The notes beneath the pieces were generated by a model. That model had not been told where the DNA came from. It was given only the letters and a program-made list of their open reading frames with translations, and made no database searches. Below, piece by piece: positions 33,156 through 46,950 of a stretch of 64,000 nt of DNA. This stretch comes from Carposina sasakii (taxonomy: Eukaryota; Arthropoda; Insecta; Lepidoptera; Carposinidae), in NCBI GenBank assembly GCA_014607495.2, contig CP053159.1:3975501-4039500 (forward strand). The letters run 5' to 3'. Every line of letters begins with the position of its first letter. Positions within the stretch are counted from its first letter, which is position 1. Both the position numbers and the translations under genes were made by a program.

Positions 33156-35927
33156 GGACACCAAAATAAAATGAATAAATTACTTTTGGATATACCGTAT
33201 TCGGGTAAAATATTTACGTATTCTACAATGAAATATCTATTTTCGGCACACAATAACTAGCGTACATTGAATTAAAGTAATAAAAGTTTTCAATAAAAGT
33301 AAAGCACCTATAAACCGGGTGTATTATTGGCACATGCTCAAGATTCCACGGTAAGAGATTAGCTACGTGCTTGAGTAACCAATCGAATACATTGGCTGCA
33401 AGTATGGACGGACATACATATGAAATAAATCCAGAATGGAGGAAGTGTAACGCTTCAATTTTTATTAACAAGTCAAGATCGAAAAGAGGTTAGGAACGTA
33501 GAATTGAACGACTGAGAAATGAAGCGGACTTCTTGTAAATTACCTGTTTGAATGGAGACGCTTGTAAGAATACTTTGATGAAATAAATAATATCCAGATG
33601 ATAGCAAAATTTACAAATATAATACTTACTTTACGCCATTATACAAAGTATTAAATTGCAATGGCATGGGTACTACACACCCCAAGCAAGGTGAAATAAA
33701 AATGTATAATTATTTAAACACGGCTTTTTTTAATGCGAAACGGACTAGAGATGTTGGTAGGTATATTACACGTGATTATATCACAGCATGATAATGTCAG
33801 CAACTTGAAAGAGCTGTAGCACTAAGAAAACAAGTGGCCTATGAGAGAGAAAAGGCAAATTTTTTGTATTACTAGTGAAGATTGTTCTATTCTATTAGAT
33901 TTATATCGTCAGTTAAAAGAGGCAATAGAGTAAGTGGCTTCTGAAACCATGCAAGCAAATTAAGTAGTGTAATATGAACTCACAATATGGCATAATACCA
34001 GAGGTCATTAAAATTTATTGACCATTTAGGTCAAAGAACCAGCTTTGGTACTTCATTGAAACCTCTCTGTATATTATTAATCAACGATATTAAACGGCCA
34101 ACTATGTCGATCATGGTAGTAACCAACTATGGTGATATAAATTGCTGTGATAACAGTAACAATATTTTTTCTCATTAAGTCCCCGTTCCGTTTTAACGTA
34201 CGATTTACGTTCTTGTCGCACTATATTGTAGCATTACAAACAATACAACTTGCACAATGCGTGGTGCAACTCCGTACAATGGGCACTTCCGATGTCGATC
34301 TTTATTTTTTCCAGACAAACAACCAGGTAGGCAAGGGTTTTTTATTGTAAAACTAGCACGACGAGATCTGCTACCTGCTAGGAATAAAACTAACGTTGTA
34401 AAATATCAAAGTCAGTTTATTACAAAGTAGGTATCTTCTATTACGCGTTTAAAAAATTTAGTCTAAAATTTACAATTATCTATTTATCTCTCTATCTAAT
34501 AAACTAATTAAAGCAGTCAGATATAATAACAGCCAATAGCCAGGTTATCTGAAGAGATATTTCCATATCTCCAATTGTTTTCATACCAAATTAGATTGAT
34601 CGTGATCATTAGTGTCAAAATTGGCAGTTATTATCTACTAATTTTAGATTTTCTCAACATAGTTCACATGGATAGAGTCGGGGACAATCAAAGCCATGTA
34701 GATAGATACTCGTACGAGTATCGCGTTAATTTTCAACCATGCACTCTTTTTGAAAGATCAATATTGCAACTTTCGAAATCGCAAGTTAGCAAGATTGTGT
34801 GACAGTGCAATTTTTAGCTTTCATAACTTTTCATAACGTTATTACTTGAAAATCAGAGACGTTGAATATACTTTTTAATTTTGACACTTCTGCCGTGAGT
34901 ATAGTAAGCTTAGATAATGTAACAATTTTATGAGCGACAGCAAATTAACAATTTTATGAGCAAATTTATAAATTTTTACCATTAGGCGCAAATTTGAAGG
35001 CTTCTAAGAAAAGTAAGCCTGATATTATCTCGATCGCATAGATAGAGAGAGATTCAAATTCTTTATTTCGGACAACAAAGATTCATGGGTTAGTTAAGTG
35101 ACAGTAAAATAAAATGGTTAGTAGATTTAAATTACATTCAAATTACTAATTATATTAAATTAAATTAATTCATTGAATATTATAATATTAAATTCCTAAA
35201 ATTAGTTTAATAAATCATGAACCTGAGAGGTACTCCCTGCGGACGATTCGTCATCGACACGTTTACAGCCAATAGAAAGCCTTCAGTTTCACGCGTTCGT
35301 CAAGTCACGTGATGAAGTCACCGCTATTGGTGTATTAATAACGTACGTCGATGCCAAAAGATGTTACATGGTCTAAGCACCTGGATTCGTCACGATCACA
35401 TGACACCTATATAATAGACCTATCCAGCGAATATTTTTCATTGCAAGGTATACTGAAAGATCGTTTCGGATATCCACGTACTTACCTACCTACGTTTGTT
35501 TACCGATTCTCTCACGCTCTTGTTAACAATGCTTTGTGAGGGATCAAAGTGAAATACTGCACGTACTAAAACGTATATCTCGACAGTTTCCAAAGAAATT
35601 CATAAAACATTCCCCTGGAATATTTTTTATAAAGGGAAAGTTAAATTTCTGTTGGTCCCGGTAGAAAAATTAAAAGTTGAACAAGTAATAAGAAGTTGAT
35701 ATAAGTAGTTCGAAGTGATCCGAGCTTTTTTCGTAAAAATATTTCTAAAGATTTTTAGCTAGCTATATTATGGTATAATTTCTTATAATTCTTTCTTTCT
35801 TTCTTATATCTATATATTTGCAAGTTTACCGCATTAACTTTACTTCTATCAAAAATCAAAAACAAAAGATTATATACTCGTACATCTGGTAGGTATAGTT
35901 AAATGGTGTGATCCCTTTCTTTATTAC

Positions 35928-36450
35928 ATATTGGACGCCCGCGACTCCGACGTGGACTATTAGCCTATATGTTAAGTGTAAAAAGACTATATGTTATCGC
36001 GGTTGTGTTAAATTAATTTTTGTCCCATCCGTGGGATTTCGGGAAAAGTGCTTCCTCGGGGTCCCAAAAATTCTCAACTTAGATTCAGATTCACATGTTT
36101 AACCGTTTTCGTAAAAATAAATAATTCCGAGTGTTCTAGTGTTTCCTCGCAGTCCTAATGAACATATATGCATTTCAGCCCAATTTCATATGTATAGCGG
36201 TTTTCGTAAAAACATGAATTCCCGTTTGTGTGGGAATTTCGGGAAATCCGTTTTTAGTCCTCCCTCGCTGTCCCCAATGAACATATATGCCCGATTTCAG
36301 ATGTATAGCATTGAATTCCCGTTTGTCCCCTTCCGTGGGAATTCGGGAAATCGTTTTAGTCCTCTCGCTGTCCCCAATGAACATATATCGCTCTACCAAC
36401 TGGTCGCCTTCCCGTGGGAATATCGGGAAATTCTTATAGCCTATGTTCAT
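35928..36450. repeat. Family A repeat with minisatellite (array 1)
   Basis: Starts with an inverse family A end (tggacgcccgcgactccgac). It is followed by four diverged units carrying the box cgtgggaatttcgggaaat (about 36034, 36228, 36338 and 36416), joined by cccaatgaacatatatgccc and atgtatagcggttttcgtaa. Frames through it read as repeated peptides but have no independent support as genes. Confidence 0.75.
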
Positions 36451-38869
36451 CCAGGTCCAATAAGGATTCTATAAAGAACTTTTTGAAATCGGTCCAGTAG
36501 TAGTTTTTGACTATTCAGTTTTCCATAATATAGTGTAGATTAGACTTAAATAAATATTTAAAAAAAATTCACCGAGTGTTTGGAACTCTTCCGTGCAGTA
36601 TATTAGACTTAGTCCAGTTTGGACTTAGTCAGACTTAGTGGGATTGGGATATATTTTAAGTGAAGCTTCTAGTTTTTCATGCATAGATTATCCATCGAAT
36701 ATTATAATATGAAAGTAAGTTTGTTTGTTTGTTACCTCTTTACGCTTTACTCAGCCCATCTTGTGGATAAGGATAAATTACGTAGTCTATGCGGACTTAA
36801 GACTATAAGATAACAAACTCAAGGCTTGGCGTTAGGTTACAAGTGAAGCATAACATCGTGGTCGTCATGCTAGAATGATGTCCCTGCCTTACGTTTATTG
36901 CTAGGGTTACACAATAGTTATGCTTATGTTGCATTTGTGCTCTTATTACACATGTTTTGTTAGAAGTAATGTTGTAATACTTTTAAATTGGCTATAGTTA
37001 AAATTAGAACAATCTATTGGTTTTAAAATGTTATGACTTTAGTTCTAAAATAGGTAAAGGTAAACTTAGTAATAGGGAATATGCACATATTTTTTTATAA
37101 TTTTAAATGATTATTTAAATTATAACAAATGTGCAAAAAAATATCGGCACCATAAATACAATATTTAGTGTAAAATTAATTGTTTTAAAATAGTGAACTA
37201 AAAACAGGTTTTTAAACAACTTCCATTTAGGCGCGCTTTTCGTGACCTCAAAGTCTGTACAGTCAAACACCGTGATCAAACATCCACCAAGTAAGTAAAG
37301 CTGGCTACTCACGATCCAATTTCGCATTTAACCCGTCGACATCGTGCAGTAGGCTAGGTATATAAAAAAAGTGGATTGGAGATTGAAGCTCCTGTAAATC
37401 GGGCCGGTTTTATTCTGTATATGTAGGTACTCATTTTATCAATTGAACGAACATTTTGTTTTAAAAGCATTTCTAAAAAAATACACAGAAAATGGTCACG
37501 ACACACTGTTAACACGCGATCCACGTGTGTAACTGTGTGTAATGCGGTGTGTTGACAGTTTGTCTTTTGATTGAACCTTACTGGCACAGGCTATATAATA
37601 TTTATTAGTTTGACCGATTTGACAAGAGATAAATATTGTTTGGTAAACACAGACTTTAACGTCACATTTCATTCATGATTATTTCGACCAATAGCGTTGC
37701 GTTTCAAGTGATTTGAATTTCCCTCCTATTTAATGCACTTTCAATAATTATTTTCTTATAAAAAATGCAAAATAAAATAATAATATTAGTATGTACGAAT
37801 CTCAATGAATAGAGATTACATTTAAAAATAATTACCGTTATTTGAATCACATGCATATTCCCTATTAGTAAAAAGTTAAGTTTTGTGAGCTCCATGTGTA
37901 TTTCGGTATAGAACAAAAATATGCTTTTGTGGACCGACTGAAAATGACCCGAAAGTAATCCAATAATTCCTTAACTAATCTAAGATTTACAAAAAGCCTT
38001 TCACAATAAAATGACAAAGTGAAGGCCTCTTTGACTCTACGGAAGTAACCATCAGACATTGCGGGACAATTTAATGTCCATTTCAATAACGAAGTTCTCC
38101 AAATTTTCATGGAATCAACTAAAATAAAAGCAACAGTGTTAGAGTTACGTAGACACTAGCGCCTATGTCCTAAGATTTCATAACTGAAAAGTGTAAATCT
38201 CCGCAGCACAATCAAATCTCCGCGGGATATACAAATCTCCGGGGCACAATTAAATGTTGGGGTAATGGCTGCAAAGCCGTGATTTGCTATAATACGTATG
38301 ACGTTTTGGACTTACTTATTAATACCTAGATATCTGAAATAATGTACCATAAGCATATTATAGCTTTTTATAGTCTATAAATATTAGATTACAAAGCGCA
38401 TTCAGACCGAAATTGGACTGCACATGAGCTGAAAATGGTCCATTTGATTCGAAGAGCGTCGAAACTCCACACAAGGGCTCTCGAGGCGCCTATTTAACAT
38501 CAACGCCGGATCGTGTCGAAACCACGAACTAGGTTGTATAAATATTATATTTTACGATGATCTATGATTTAGGTGGTACAGTTGAATCGATGTGTTGAAT
38601 GAGTTAGGTTCACTGGTAATTGGGTTTTGTGGTTTACGTTTGCATTAACAGAATCTATATGAATATAAATGGCAATATGTTAAGCCCCACTAGTAGTTTT
38701 GCAAATCTTATTTTAGGTAAATCGAGAATTAGCACTCATGATAGCTCTTTCATTTAACGTCAAGAAAAGAAAGATAGCATGGCGTCTTGTGTCCGATCTA
38801 ACTTAAATTTAGCTTTTAGTAAATAGTCCCGTTTTACCCTTTGGGTACGAAATTCTAAAATCTATTCTA

Positions 38870-39145
38870 TACATATAATAAAAATGTAACGGATCGGAGA
38901 AGATATATGAATAAAAATATTATAGGAGACCTTTATCAACGCAATAGGACCCAAAACGATAATTTTTGGAATTTTTGTCTGTTTGTCTGTGCGTTTGTGC
39001 ACGCTAATCTCAGAAACGGCTGAACCGATTTCGATACAGTTTTCAGGAATATATTGTGACAGATCCCACTTAACATATGCTACTTTTATCCCGGATAATT
39101 TCGACATTTTGTTTTTTCTGCAGTCCACGCGGACGGACTAATAAA
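38870..39145 (+). repeat. Family A repeat
   Basis: Includes gtgcacgctaatctcagaaa, cggctgaaccgatttcgata, cccacttaacatatgctac, tttatcccggataatttcga and gcagtccacgcggacgga. The same blocks are inverted at 40714-40905. Confidence 0.75.
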
Positions 39146-39509
39146 ACCTAATAAGTACCTATATAACCTTAAAAACTCTAAAACAGATATATAGTACTAG
39201 TTAAAAAAAAATTTTGTAAGTTATAATAAACAATGACTTTACGGCCAAAGTTCACATCGTGATTAGCGTTTTATTACACGTTTGCAAAAAGTGTAGACAA
39301 TATAAAATGTATGTACCTAACCACCTACGTATTCTATTAATATAACAGAGATACACATTGTTATCGGCATTACTGAAGTAGTCGACACAATTAAATCGAC
39401 GAACGAGGGATAAATAGGAGGTGGCTTTACTTCTAGAAATATTATTTAAATGTGAAAGTTTGTGATAAAGACTCTATGTTATTTATACACTTGATTTAGA
39501 TTAAACTTG

Positions 39510-39768
39510 AAATCCTAATTAATATTATACACGAGACAGTTTGTAAGTATGGATGGATGGATGGATGGATGGATGGATGGATGGATTTTGTTACTCTTTC
39601 ACGTGAAAATGGCTGAAGCGATTTTAATAAAATTTGGTATGGAGTTAGCTGACCTTGGATCAACACATAGGCTACTTTTTATTCCGGGAAAATATTTATT
39701 TTCCGGATAACTTCAACATTTTGTTTTTTCTGCAGTCCACGCGGACGAAGTTGCGGGCTAACACTAGT
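39510..39768 (+). repeat. Family A repeat with (ATGG)n microsatellite
   Basis: Same layout as 24700-24930, but with about ten atgg units at 39549-39590 and a duplicated ccggataa / ccgggaaaatatttattttc segment. Ends cgcggacgaagttgcgggc. Confidence 0.8.
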
Positions 39769-40135
39769 ATCATATAAATGTGAAAGTTTGTAAAAAGATG
39801 CTATGTTATTATACACTTGATTTAGATTAAACTTGAAAGTTAGCTCATAGATCAGATCAACACATTAAAGATAATTAAAATAATACAACACAGATAACTA
39901 CATATACTGCTCTGTTTCCGAAAAGTATTGGCCAGAACTGCAGGGTGATAATCTTACAGACACGTTTATTATTATAATGCCATAATTCACTGTCACGTGG
40001 ACAAAGTAGTGGGCATAAGCTAGTTTTATCGTGAAGCATTGTTTCGCCGTTGTAACAGGCTGATGGCTAGACTAGAGTACGAAGCAAATGTCGAGTAATT
40101 GGTACAAGTATGTTGTGTACTCTAAATTTGCGGTT

Positions 40136-40390
40136 GTTTAAATAAATAAATATTCACACACTTCACAACACATTAACTTAAACCCACATTAAGATCCCGA
40201 AGGTCTTGTGTCGTGGATACTAAGCAACGGTATATAAATACATAGATAAGTATAGAAACATCTATGACTCGAAAACAAAGATCGATATTCATCATATCAA
40301 TGTTAGCACCTACCGGGATTCGAACCTAGGACCTATGGCGTCGCAGTCAGGGGCACTACCAACTACTAATCGGCCGTCAATTTGAATACA
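40136..40390 (-). repeat. tRNA-derived SINE family D, near-complete copy
   Basis: On the minus strand it begins with a tRNA-like head: an A-box-like tagttggtagtgcccc (about 40370-40355) and a B box ggttcgaatccc (40326-40315). A body follows, then tgtatttatataccgttgct, acacaagaccttcgggatct and a ttatttatttaaac tail. The head does not fold into a full tRNA, so this is a SINE and not a tRNA gene. Confidence 0.75.
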
Positions 40391-40713
40391 GCATCCATGG
40401 AGAAGTTCTTCATGATAACATCTCATTTTTATTCTTCCTTCGTGTAATACCTATCAAGTATAGTGTAAAAATAACCGCAGATTAATTCCATTTATGTTAT
40501 TATGTTTACATTGTCCCCCGTCTCTCTTTATCTTGTATCAATATTTGTTGAAGAGTTTGTCGACCGTGTTGCTAACAAAGAACCTTTTACAATATAATGT
40601 AATGTGTGGATAACTTGATATTGGGAAAGTTTAAGAGTGTGGGTCTTGGATTCTAATTGCGACAGAAGTATTATCTACATTGAACACATTATTCCATACG
40701 ACTTATATTAATT

Positions 40714-41480
40714 ACTAGTGGACGCCCGCGACTCCGTCCGCGTGGACTACAGAAAAAAAAATGTCGAAATTATCCGGGATAAAAACATTTTCCCGGGATA
40801 AAAAGTAGCCTATATGTTAAGTGGGACCTGTCACAATATATTCCTGAAAACTGCACCGAAATCGGTTAAGCCGTTCCTGAGATTAGCGTGCACAAACGCA
40901 CAGACAGTCCCTTCCCGTGGGAATTTCGGGAAATCAATTCTTAGTGCTTCCCCGCAGTCTCCGATTTTAGCTTCACATGTACAGCGGTTTTTGTAAAAAA
41001 ATGAATTCCCGTTAGTCCCCTTCCCGTGGGAATTTCGGGAAATTCGTTCTTATCCCTCGCAGTCCCTAATGAACGTACAGGTCTAATTTCGAATTCATAT
41101 GTATCTTCCATTTCGAGAAATCCGTTCCTATGCTTCCTCGGGGTCCCAAATAAACAGACAAGATTCATATGATCCCCGTTGGCCCCCTTCCCGTGGGAAT
41201 TTCGGGAAATTCGTCCTTAGTGCTTACTTGCAGTCCCTAATGAACATCTATGCCCAATTTCAGCTTAATATGTATAGCGGTTTTCGTAAAAATTATGAAT
41301 TCCCGTTTGTCCCCTTCCCGTGGGAGAAATCCGTTTTTAGTCCTCCCTTGCTCTCCCCAATGAACATATATGCCCGATTTCAGCTTCATATGTATAGTGG
41401 TTTTCGTAAAAAATATAGAATTCCCGTTTGTCGCCTTCCCGTGGGAATATCGGGAAATTCATAGCCTATGTTCATGCGGT
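40714..41480. repeat. Family A repeat with minisatellite (array 2)
   Basis: An inverse family A copy (ctagtggacgcccgcgactc, cgtgcacaaacgcaca) runs into about six units with the cccgtgggaatttcgggaaa box (about 40913, 41023, 41109 degenerate, 41190, 41316 and 41440). Unit length varies from about 80 to 126. The linker sequences match array 1 at 36 kb. Confidence 0.78.
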
Positions 41481-41517
41481 TTTGCTTTTTTTGAGCCTAT
41501 TCGATAATATTAGTGTA

Positions 41518-41660
41518 GACTAGTGGACCCCCGCGACTCCGTACGCGTGGAGTACAGAAAAAACAAAATGTCGAGATAAAACATTTTCCCGGGATAGTGT
41601 GTTAAGTGGGACCTTAATTATTCCTGAAAACTGCATCGAAATCGGTTCAGAAAAACATTA
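41518..41660 (-). repeat. Family A repeat fragment
   Basis: Inverse copy starting ctagtggacccccgcgactc, then tcccgggata, gttaagtgggacct and gcatcgaaatcggttcag. Confidence 0.65.
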
Positions 41661-43481
41661 TTTTGGGTACTATTGTGTTGATAAAGGTCTTCTATAATAT
41701 TTTTTCTCATATATCTTCCATATACAGACAGTAGTGAAAATAACACACATGCGGTTTTGCTTTTATCGACAAGAAAATTCAATTTTTAATTTTTACTAGG
41801 CATTTAAGCAAATTACCACAAAGTAGTGAAAATAACTATACAAGAAAATTCAATTTTGTACATTCGAACTTTGAAAATCTTATTCTTTTTTGAAAATTAT
41901 TTTTTGTCAAAACTTACACAGAAAACAATAACAACATTATTGCTACTATGTCCTACCTATAAGAAAATATGTCCTTATTCCCATCTGTATTCATCTCGAT
42001 AAAAGCCAAGCAAAAGTACCAGGGTCCCATGAGCTCTGATTGTATTGATTGATAAAGGTCCAAACGTCGCAATTTAGTCCCATTCGCCGAGAGAGCCGAC
42101 GTACTTGTGGATATTGACAGTCAACCGACACTGCTTGCGTTTTTATGATTTCCTTGTATTTACAAAAACTATTGTAACATAGGCCCACTTGTATTTAAGT
42201 TAAATCGAGAAAAGAACTCATGGCTCTTTCTGTTTATGTAATAAAAAACAAATTTTTAACTCTTATTTTTGATTTACCTAACTTATATTTCGATTAATAC
42301 ATTAGCTGCAAGTGGATTTAAGTATATTTTTAAGATTATAAGACATGAAAGAAATAAAATTATCATCAGTACATAACTGAAAATAGTAATTTTTCCGCGA
42401 GACAGCCAATATGTTTAACGATCGCAAGTTTGTTGATAGAGTTGTGTTTACAAGTGGAATTGTGGTATAAACACGTAACATAAGCATAAACTGGCTAAAG
42501 TTTACTAATATAGGCATTAGTCCCACAAATAGACCATTCCACCCACTTCTTCATAAATATCCTCAACAATCAAACACACAGCTACATTTTCGATTGATAT
42601 TGATATTGTTTCTAAACTTAGCTGCTTAAGCAAAGGCTAAAATACATCGTTCTCTCTATGGTCGAAGATTTAATTTGGAACGTTCGTCGTAGTGAGAGTG
42701 GGATGGGGCTATTTGAGGGGTGTTTGTGTCTCGTTTGAGTGTAGATAGGTATTTATAGTGAGGAATTCCTCGCCCACCTCTAGCCGGAGCAACGGTCTCC
42801 ACTGTCAAGTTCATTATTCAGGCTAGTCGAAAACAGAATTCGATAAAGGTCAATTCGCACGGCATCATGGCGATGACGTTTCGGGTCGTGAAATTTAGCT
42901 TTCATTATACCATCTGATAGTTACAATTTTAAACCAGAGTATGAAAATGTTGGCCCAGTTTAGCTGAAGGTTTGTGACTTAGGCACAAAATACTCTCCTG
43001 AGGTGGAGTACAAGAAAAAACAACAACTACTTACTACATTTATTCCCAGAAAAGAGATTTTCACGAATAGAAAAAAAAAACATAAATATCATCAATTAAA
43101 CATAATTAGTATAATTAGGTACATAGGGTGTAAACAAAATGACATAGAAAATTTGAGATTCGAAATCACATGTTTATTTTTCAAATTCGTATTACCTATG
43201 CCTAAGTTGTTAAAGCACGTCCATAAAAGCATTATTTTCGTATCATAGATAATAATACTATACTAGTACTTTATGCTATGTCAACAAGCTTGCTGGCTTA
43301 ACAGGCCAGTGGCCGATAAGCATGAAATTATAAGGCACCGGTTCACTGTTTAGACACTGCCTCAATTAATTACTGTGTAACGCTTAGATAGACATTTTAA
43401 CAAACACTTTCTCACTTGTACGAAATGATAAGAATGTCTTTGCACAATTTTGTTTACGGTCGACAAGTAGAGTAATAATTG

Positions 43482-43612
43482 ACCCGGTGGATTAGTGGTT
43501 ATAGCGGCTGGCAAGGTTTGCAGTGGTCGTGGGTTCGATTCCCACTCGGGTGAAGAATTTTTTTCCATTTTCTTTATTAATAATTTTAGAGTAATAAGTA
43601 TTTGGATAGTAA
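43482..43612 (+). repeat. tRNA-derived SINE family C, with head
   Basis: A tRNA-like head at 43482-43552: ggtggattagtggttatagc (A-box region), a T-arm gtggg-ttcgatt-cccac with B box ggttcgattcc, and acccg/cgggt acceptor pairing. The anticodon arm is poor (ggcaaggtttgca). It is followed by a T-rich tail shared with 2630 and 26028. The shared tail shows it is a SINE. Confidence 0.75.
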
Positions 43613-44199
43613 TAAACAATAGTGACAAAATTTTGTCGTGGCTGCAGGTGTGAAGTAACGACATAGGCGAAGATCATGCTAGAGATGAACTAATTAGTTT
43701 TTAAGCATCATACAATCTTAATGATGTATTTATCAATTACCTCCTGTTATAGTATTTTGTTAGTTGTAATGTAATTAACTAACGAAAAAAAACTAACTCA
43801 TGACATGCTAATAGTTTTTCTTAGAAAAAATTCAAATATCACACATGCAAATGCAATTATCATGTCGCAGAAATACAATAATGTAAGAAAGAATCAGGTT
43901 TTAGATGGTTATAGTATTCAGTATTTTCTAACTCTTGTAATTTAATGAGGAGGATGGGGAATGAGAAGATCCATCCAAGATCTATCACATTTATGACTCT
44001 AGTAATTAATAATCAAGCTCTACAAAACAGTAGTTACTGACGGTGTCATATTTGACACATTTTCACTTCACATTATAGAAAACTGGCCTGTGAAACTGAC
44101 GAATCAAGCCTTTAGTCTAATTCTGATAAACCAAATGAACATCCTACAAAAGAAATGTGGTAGAAGGGAAAAATATAGGTACATAAATACACAGAATAC

Positions 44200-44360
44200 A
44201 CCCCAAAAGACCGGAACCGCCGGATCATAAAGGAGATACCAGAGTCACATGTAGCATAGCAGAGTAACACGTTGCTAACCTATTCTTATCCTTTAAGTTC
44301 TTAAGTCTAGCCATCGACATGAACGGAAGGAAATGCAGCTGATGTAGGTATTCTAGTAAA
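44200..44360 (+). repeat. Dispersed repeat family B copy
   Basis: Contains ggaaccgccggatcataaag, gagataccagagtcacatgt, agcatagcagag, gttgctaac and cgacatgaacggaaggaaat followed by gcagctgatgta. Confidence 0.7.
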
Positions 44361-44708
44361 CAAAAATATTTGTAGGAAAGAAAAAAAATGTTACCAACAG
44401 AACACAACCGAAGATGCCTCGATCTTCTCCATTCTTCCTATAGCCAAAGCATCATAATGTGTATTTACCTTGATGAATTGGCAATATTTATAGACAGCTG
44501 TCAAATTAATACCAGCAACAGAGGTCTTTACTCACCTTAATTACCGGCTGACAGGTGCGCACACTTGGCATTCCGCACGCCTACATCTATACAAACACTG
44601 CTATTATTGTACTCGTGTACTTGCAATGTAGGTAGGTAAGACAAAATCGCTTACAAGGGGATTTTTTCACTAATGTACCTACGTACTTATATTTTCTTGA
44701 AGAGTAAG

Positions 44709-44818
44709 GGTGCGTGATTTCGCGGACAGATGCGGACGCGTCTATATTACCACGGACGCTTCGTTTCCCACGATCCGTGGTGCGGGCTGGTGCGCGCCCG
44801 TCCGTAATATCACGCACC
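44709..44818. mobile_element. Short TIR element, GC-rich
   Basis: 110 bases. The left end ggtgcgtgat is matched by atcacgcacc at the right end, and cgcggac by gtccgta just inside. Several further gcggacg / cgtccg words lie between. The GC content is far above the surroundings. No clear target duplication. Confidence 0.5.
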
Positions 44819-44929
44819 GTGGGAACCTGTCTTAATGATTTTTAGTCGCTTGATTTTATATGCTTTGTTTGCATTTTTCTGGTCGCCTCTGTTAATCCTG
44901 GTGTACAGGAGTTGCAGAGGCGGGAATGA

Positions 44930-45015
44930 GTGGTGACGCAATCCCGGTTTATAACCCTGTATTTCTGGCAACCCCATTTCGGAAACACAGCCATGTGTAT
45001 ATGTATGTATGTATC
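44930..45015 (-). repeat. Dispersed repeat family B, short fragment
   Basis: ttctggcaaccccatttcgg followed by aaacacagccatgtgt and a gtatgtatgtat run, the family's 5' end reversed. Confidence 0.6.
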
Positions 45016-46589
45016 AGGTTTATAAGAGGACTCGTTAAAAGAATAAAGAGTTTTATAACAAAGAATGCGGAAGCTTATATTTTTTCGTTAAACATTGAGA
45101 AAAAAGTAGGGGAGTTGTAAAAACAAACTTTTCTAATTTGTAAACACGACTCTTTTTCTCTCATTTCGTTCTGTTAATTTGAATGTAGTTAAATAATTTT
45201 GTTTGTAATTAATTATGTAAAAAGTAAAAGCTAGCTACTTAATTCCTTATTTTGTGGTAAAAACAGCGTACGTGTAAGTTTATTAAGGCGAGGTACTAGT
45301 GTACAAGCGAAAAATACCTTTCGCTAGAACAAATTGTTTTGGTATTTACAATTAACTATAGATCTTGAAAATAATACTCAACTCAATAATACAAAACAAA
45401 CTCCCATTCTTCTACTGATGTGGTAATGTGGAATTACTGATTTTTGTATGCTGTGGCCTTTCATACTATCCATCAAATTCACGCATGCGCTGAATTGCAT
45501 GGCCTTAAGCAAGCCTTAAACATGATGCGAGTTTTGAGCATCTACTTATTGACTGAGTTACCTGACTTGTTCAAACTAAAAAAATTCCGCATACTAACAT
45601 AGATATAGTAAGATGTTTGTAACCTTCAGTAACCCATATGGATTGTAAAGTATGAAATAAACATTTTAAATAGAATTGAATAGTTAAATACTTACTCGCT
45701 TTTCCAATTGTTCTGCACGATTATAATTCGTACCTACCTTTAAACGTAAATACAAGAGAAATTTCATATCGATTGTTCTCATAATAACGCATTGTTAGGA
45801 AAGTTTGATCAGTATGTTATTATATTTATTTGTTATTTTCACTTAAGTACAAGTGTCTGAAATAGCAGTAGATATTAATATTTTTTTCACAAATTAGTTG
45901 AACTAAGCTTGCAACTTGCACTAAGTTTTATTAGATCCACTTTAATACAAATCTAAAATACTTAAGGAGTTCTTTACATCAAATAAATGTTAAAACTATC
46001 CATTCTCAAACTTAGTTATAGGAAAGGTTAATTAACTAACTATTTTTTGACTTGTAAGACACAATTATTATTTTGCAGCACATTAAGAGCAGTTATTTCA
46101 AATATTTGTACTAAATGCTTAGTAAGTTTGCCTTTAGTAAAGCTTCTTTTTCAATGCTGTGCCATTACGGGGTGGTACACTCCCTTCTGACACACCCTGG
46201 TACGGATATATTCCGCCAAAAGATATACAAGTACCTATATAAAAGTTAGAACATCCAAAAGAGTTACCTGGGATGGGAGACGGACCGGTTCTACTTCGGA
46301 AATATTTAAAACTTATTTTGGAATCAAGTTTGGATTCAAGTGTACGAGATGTTCGTAGATGAGAAGCTATTTAATGATCTACTTATTTTAAAGAGCTAGA
46401 AAGATGACCACAACATGTACAAAAGAGTTAGATTTGTGTTAGTTATTGATTATTTACTCCCCAAAGTTAAGGAAATCCGAGAAAAATTGGCTCCGGTAAT
46501 ATTTTAAGCCACGTAATTACCGAAGCTTGTCAACGAACGCTAACTCACGATAGAAATGTGTGAAACTCATAGAATGTGTTACCAAAACA

Positions 46590-46950
46590 GGATAGCCTGA
46601 GTTGCAGGATCATGAGGGAGCTCCTACAGCCACAGCGCTCAGCACAGCGGGGCCGTATTATGTAAAACACCACATACAAGTTGCTAGCTGAGAGAGAGAA
46701 AGCAAGCTAGCAGCATTGAGTTCCTTCCTTAGTAGATTCTTATAACAAGCACGGAAGGAGATGCACGGGACTTTAATGCAAACTTTTTGGACTAAGCCAA
46801 GATACATTTTTTTGGGAACTTTATCTAAAACACCACTGACCAGTTGCTAGCTGAGAGAAAGCCATTGAGATCCTTAGTCGACTCTTTCGACTTGTACGGA
46901 AGGAAATGCAGTTGATGTAGGTGTTCTAATGAAACCCCGCATCAGTACAG
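46590..46950 (+). repeat. Two family B copies in tandem
   Basis: The first copy is 46590-46770 (gagttgcaggatcatgaggg, acagcgctcagcacagcggg, aagttgctagctgagag, gcacggaaggagatgcac). The second is 46840-46945 (cagttgctagctgagagaaa, cttagtcgactctttcgact, ggaaggaaatgcagttgatg). Both are followed by ggac..ttttggac(t/a)aagccaagat and acattttt, so the segment was duplicated with its 3' flank. Confidence 0.75.

Noticed and set aside
36139..36474. 111-codon frame with repeated peptides
   Set aside because: It is a read-through of minisatellite array 1; the repeated peptides follow from the repeated DNA.
39549..39590. CRISPR-like array of short repeats
   Set aside because: It is a simple (ATGG)n microsatellite inside a family A repeat, without spacers.
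41099..41464. 121-codon frame with repeated peptides
   Set aside because: Read-through of minisatellite array 2.
43482..43552. tRNA gene
   Set aside because: A and B boxes and a T-arm are present, but the anticodon arm is poor and the sequence continues into a tail shared with other copies, so it is a SINE head.
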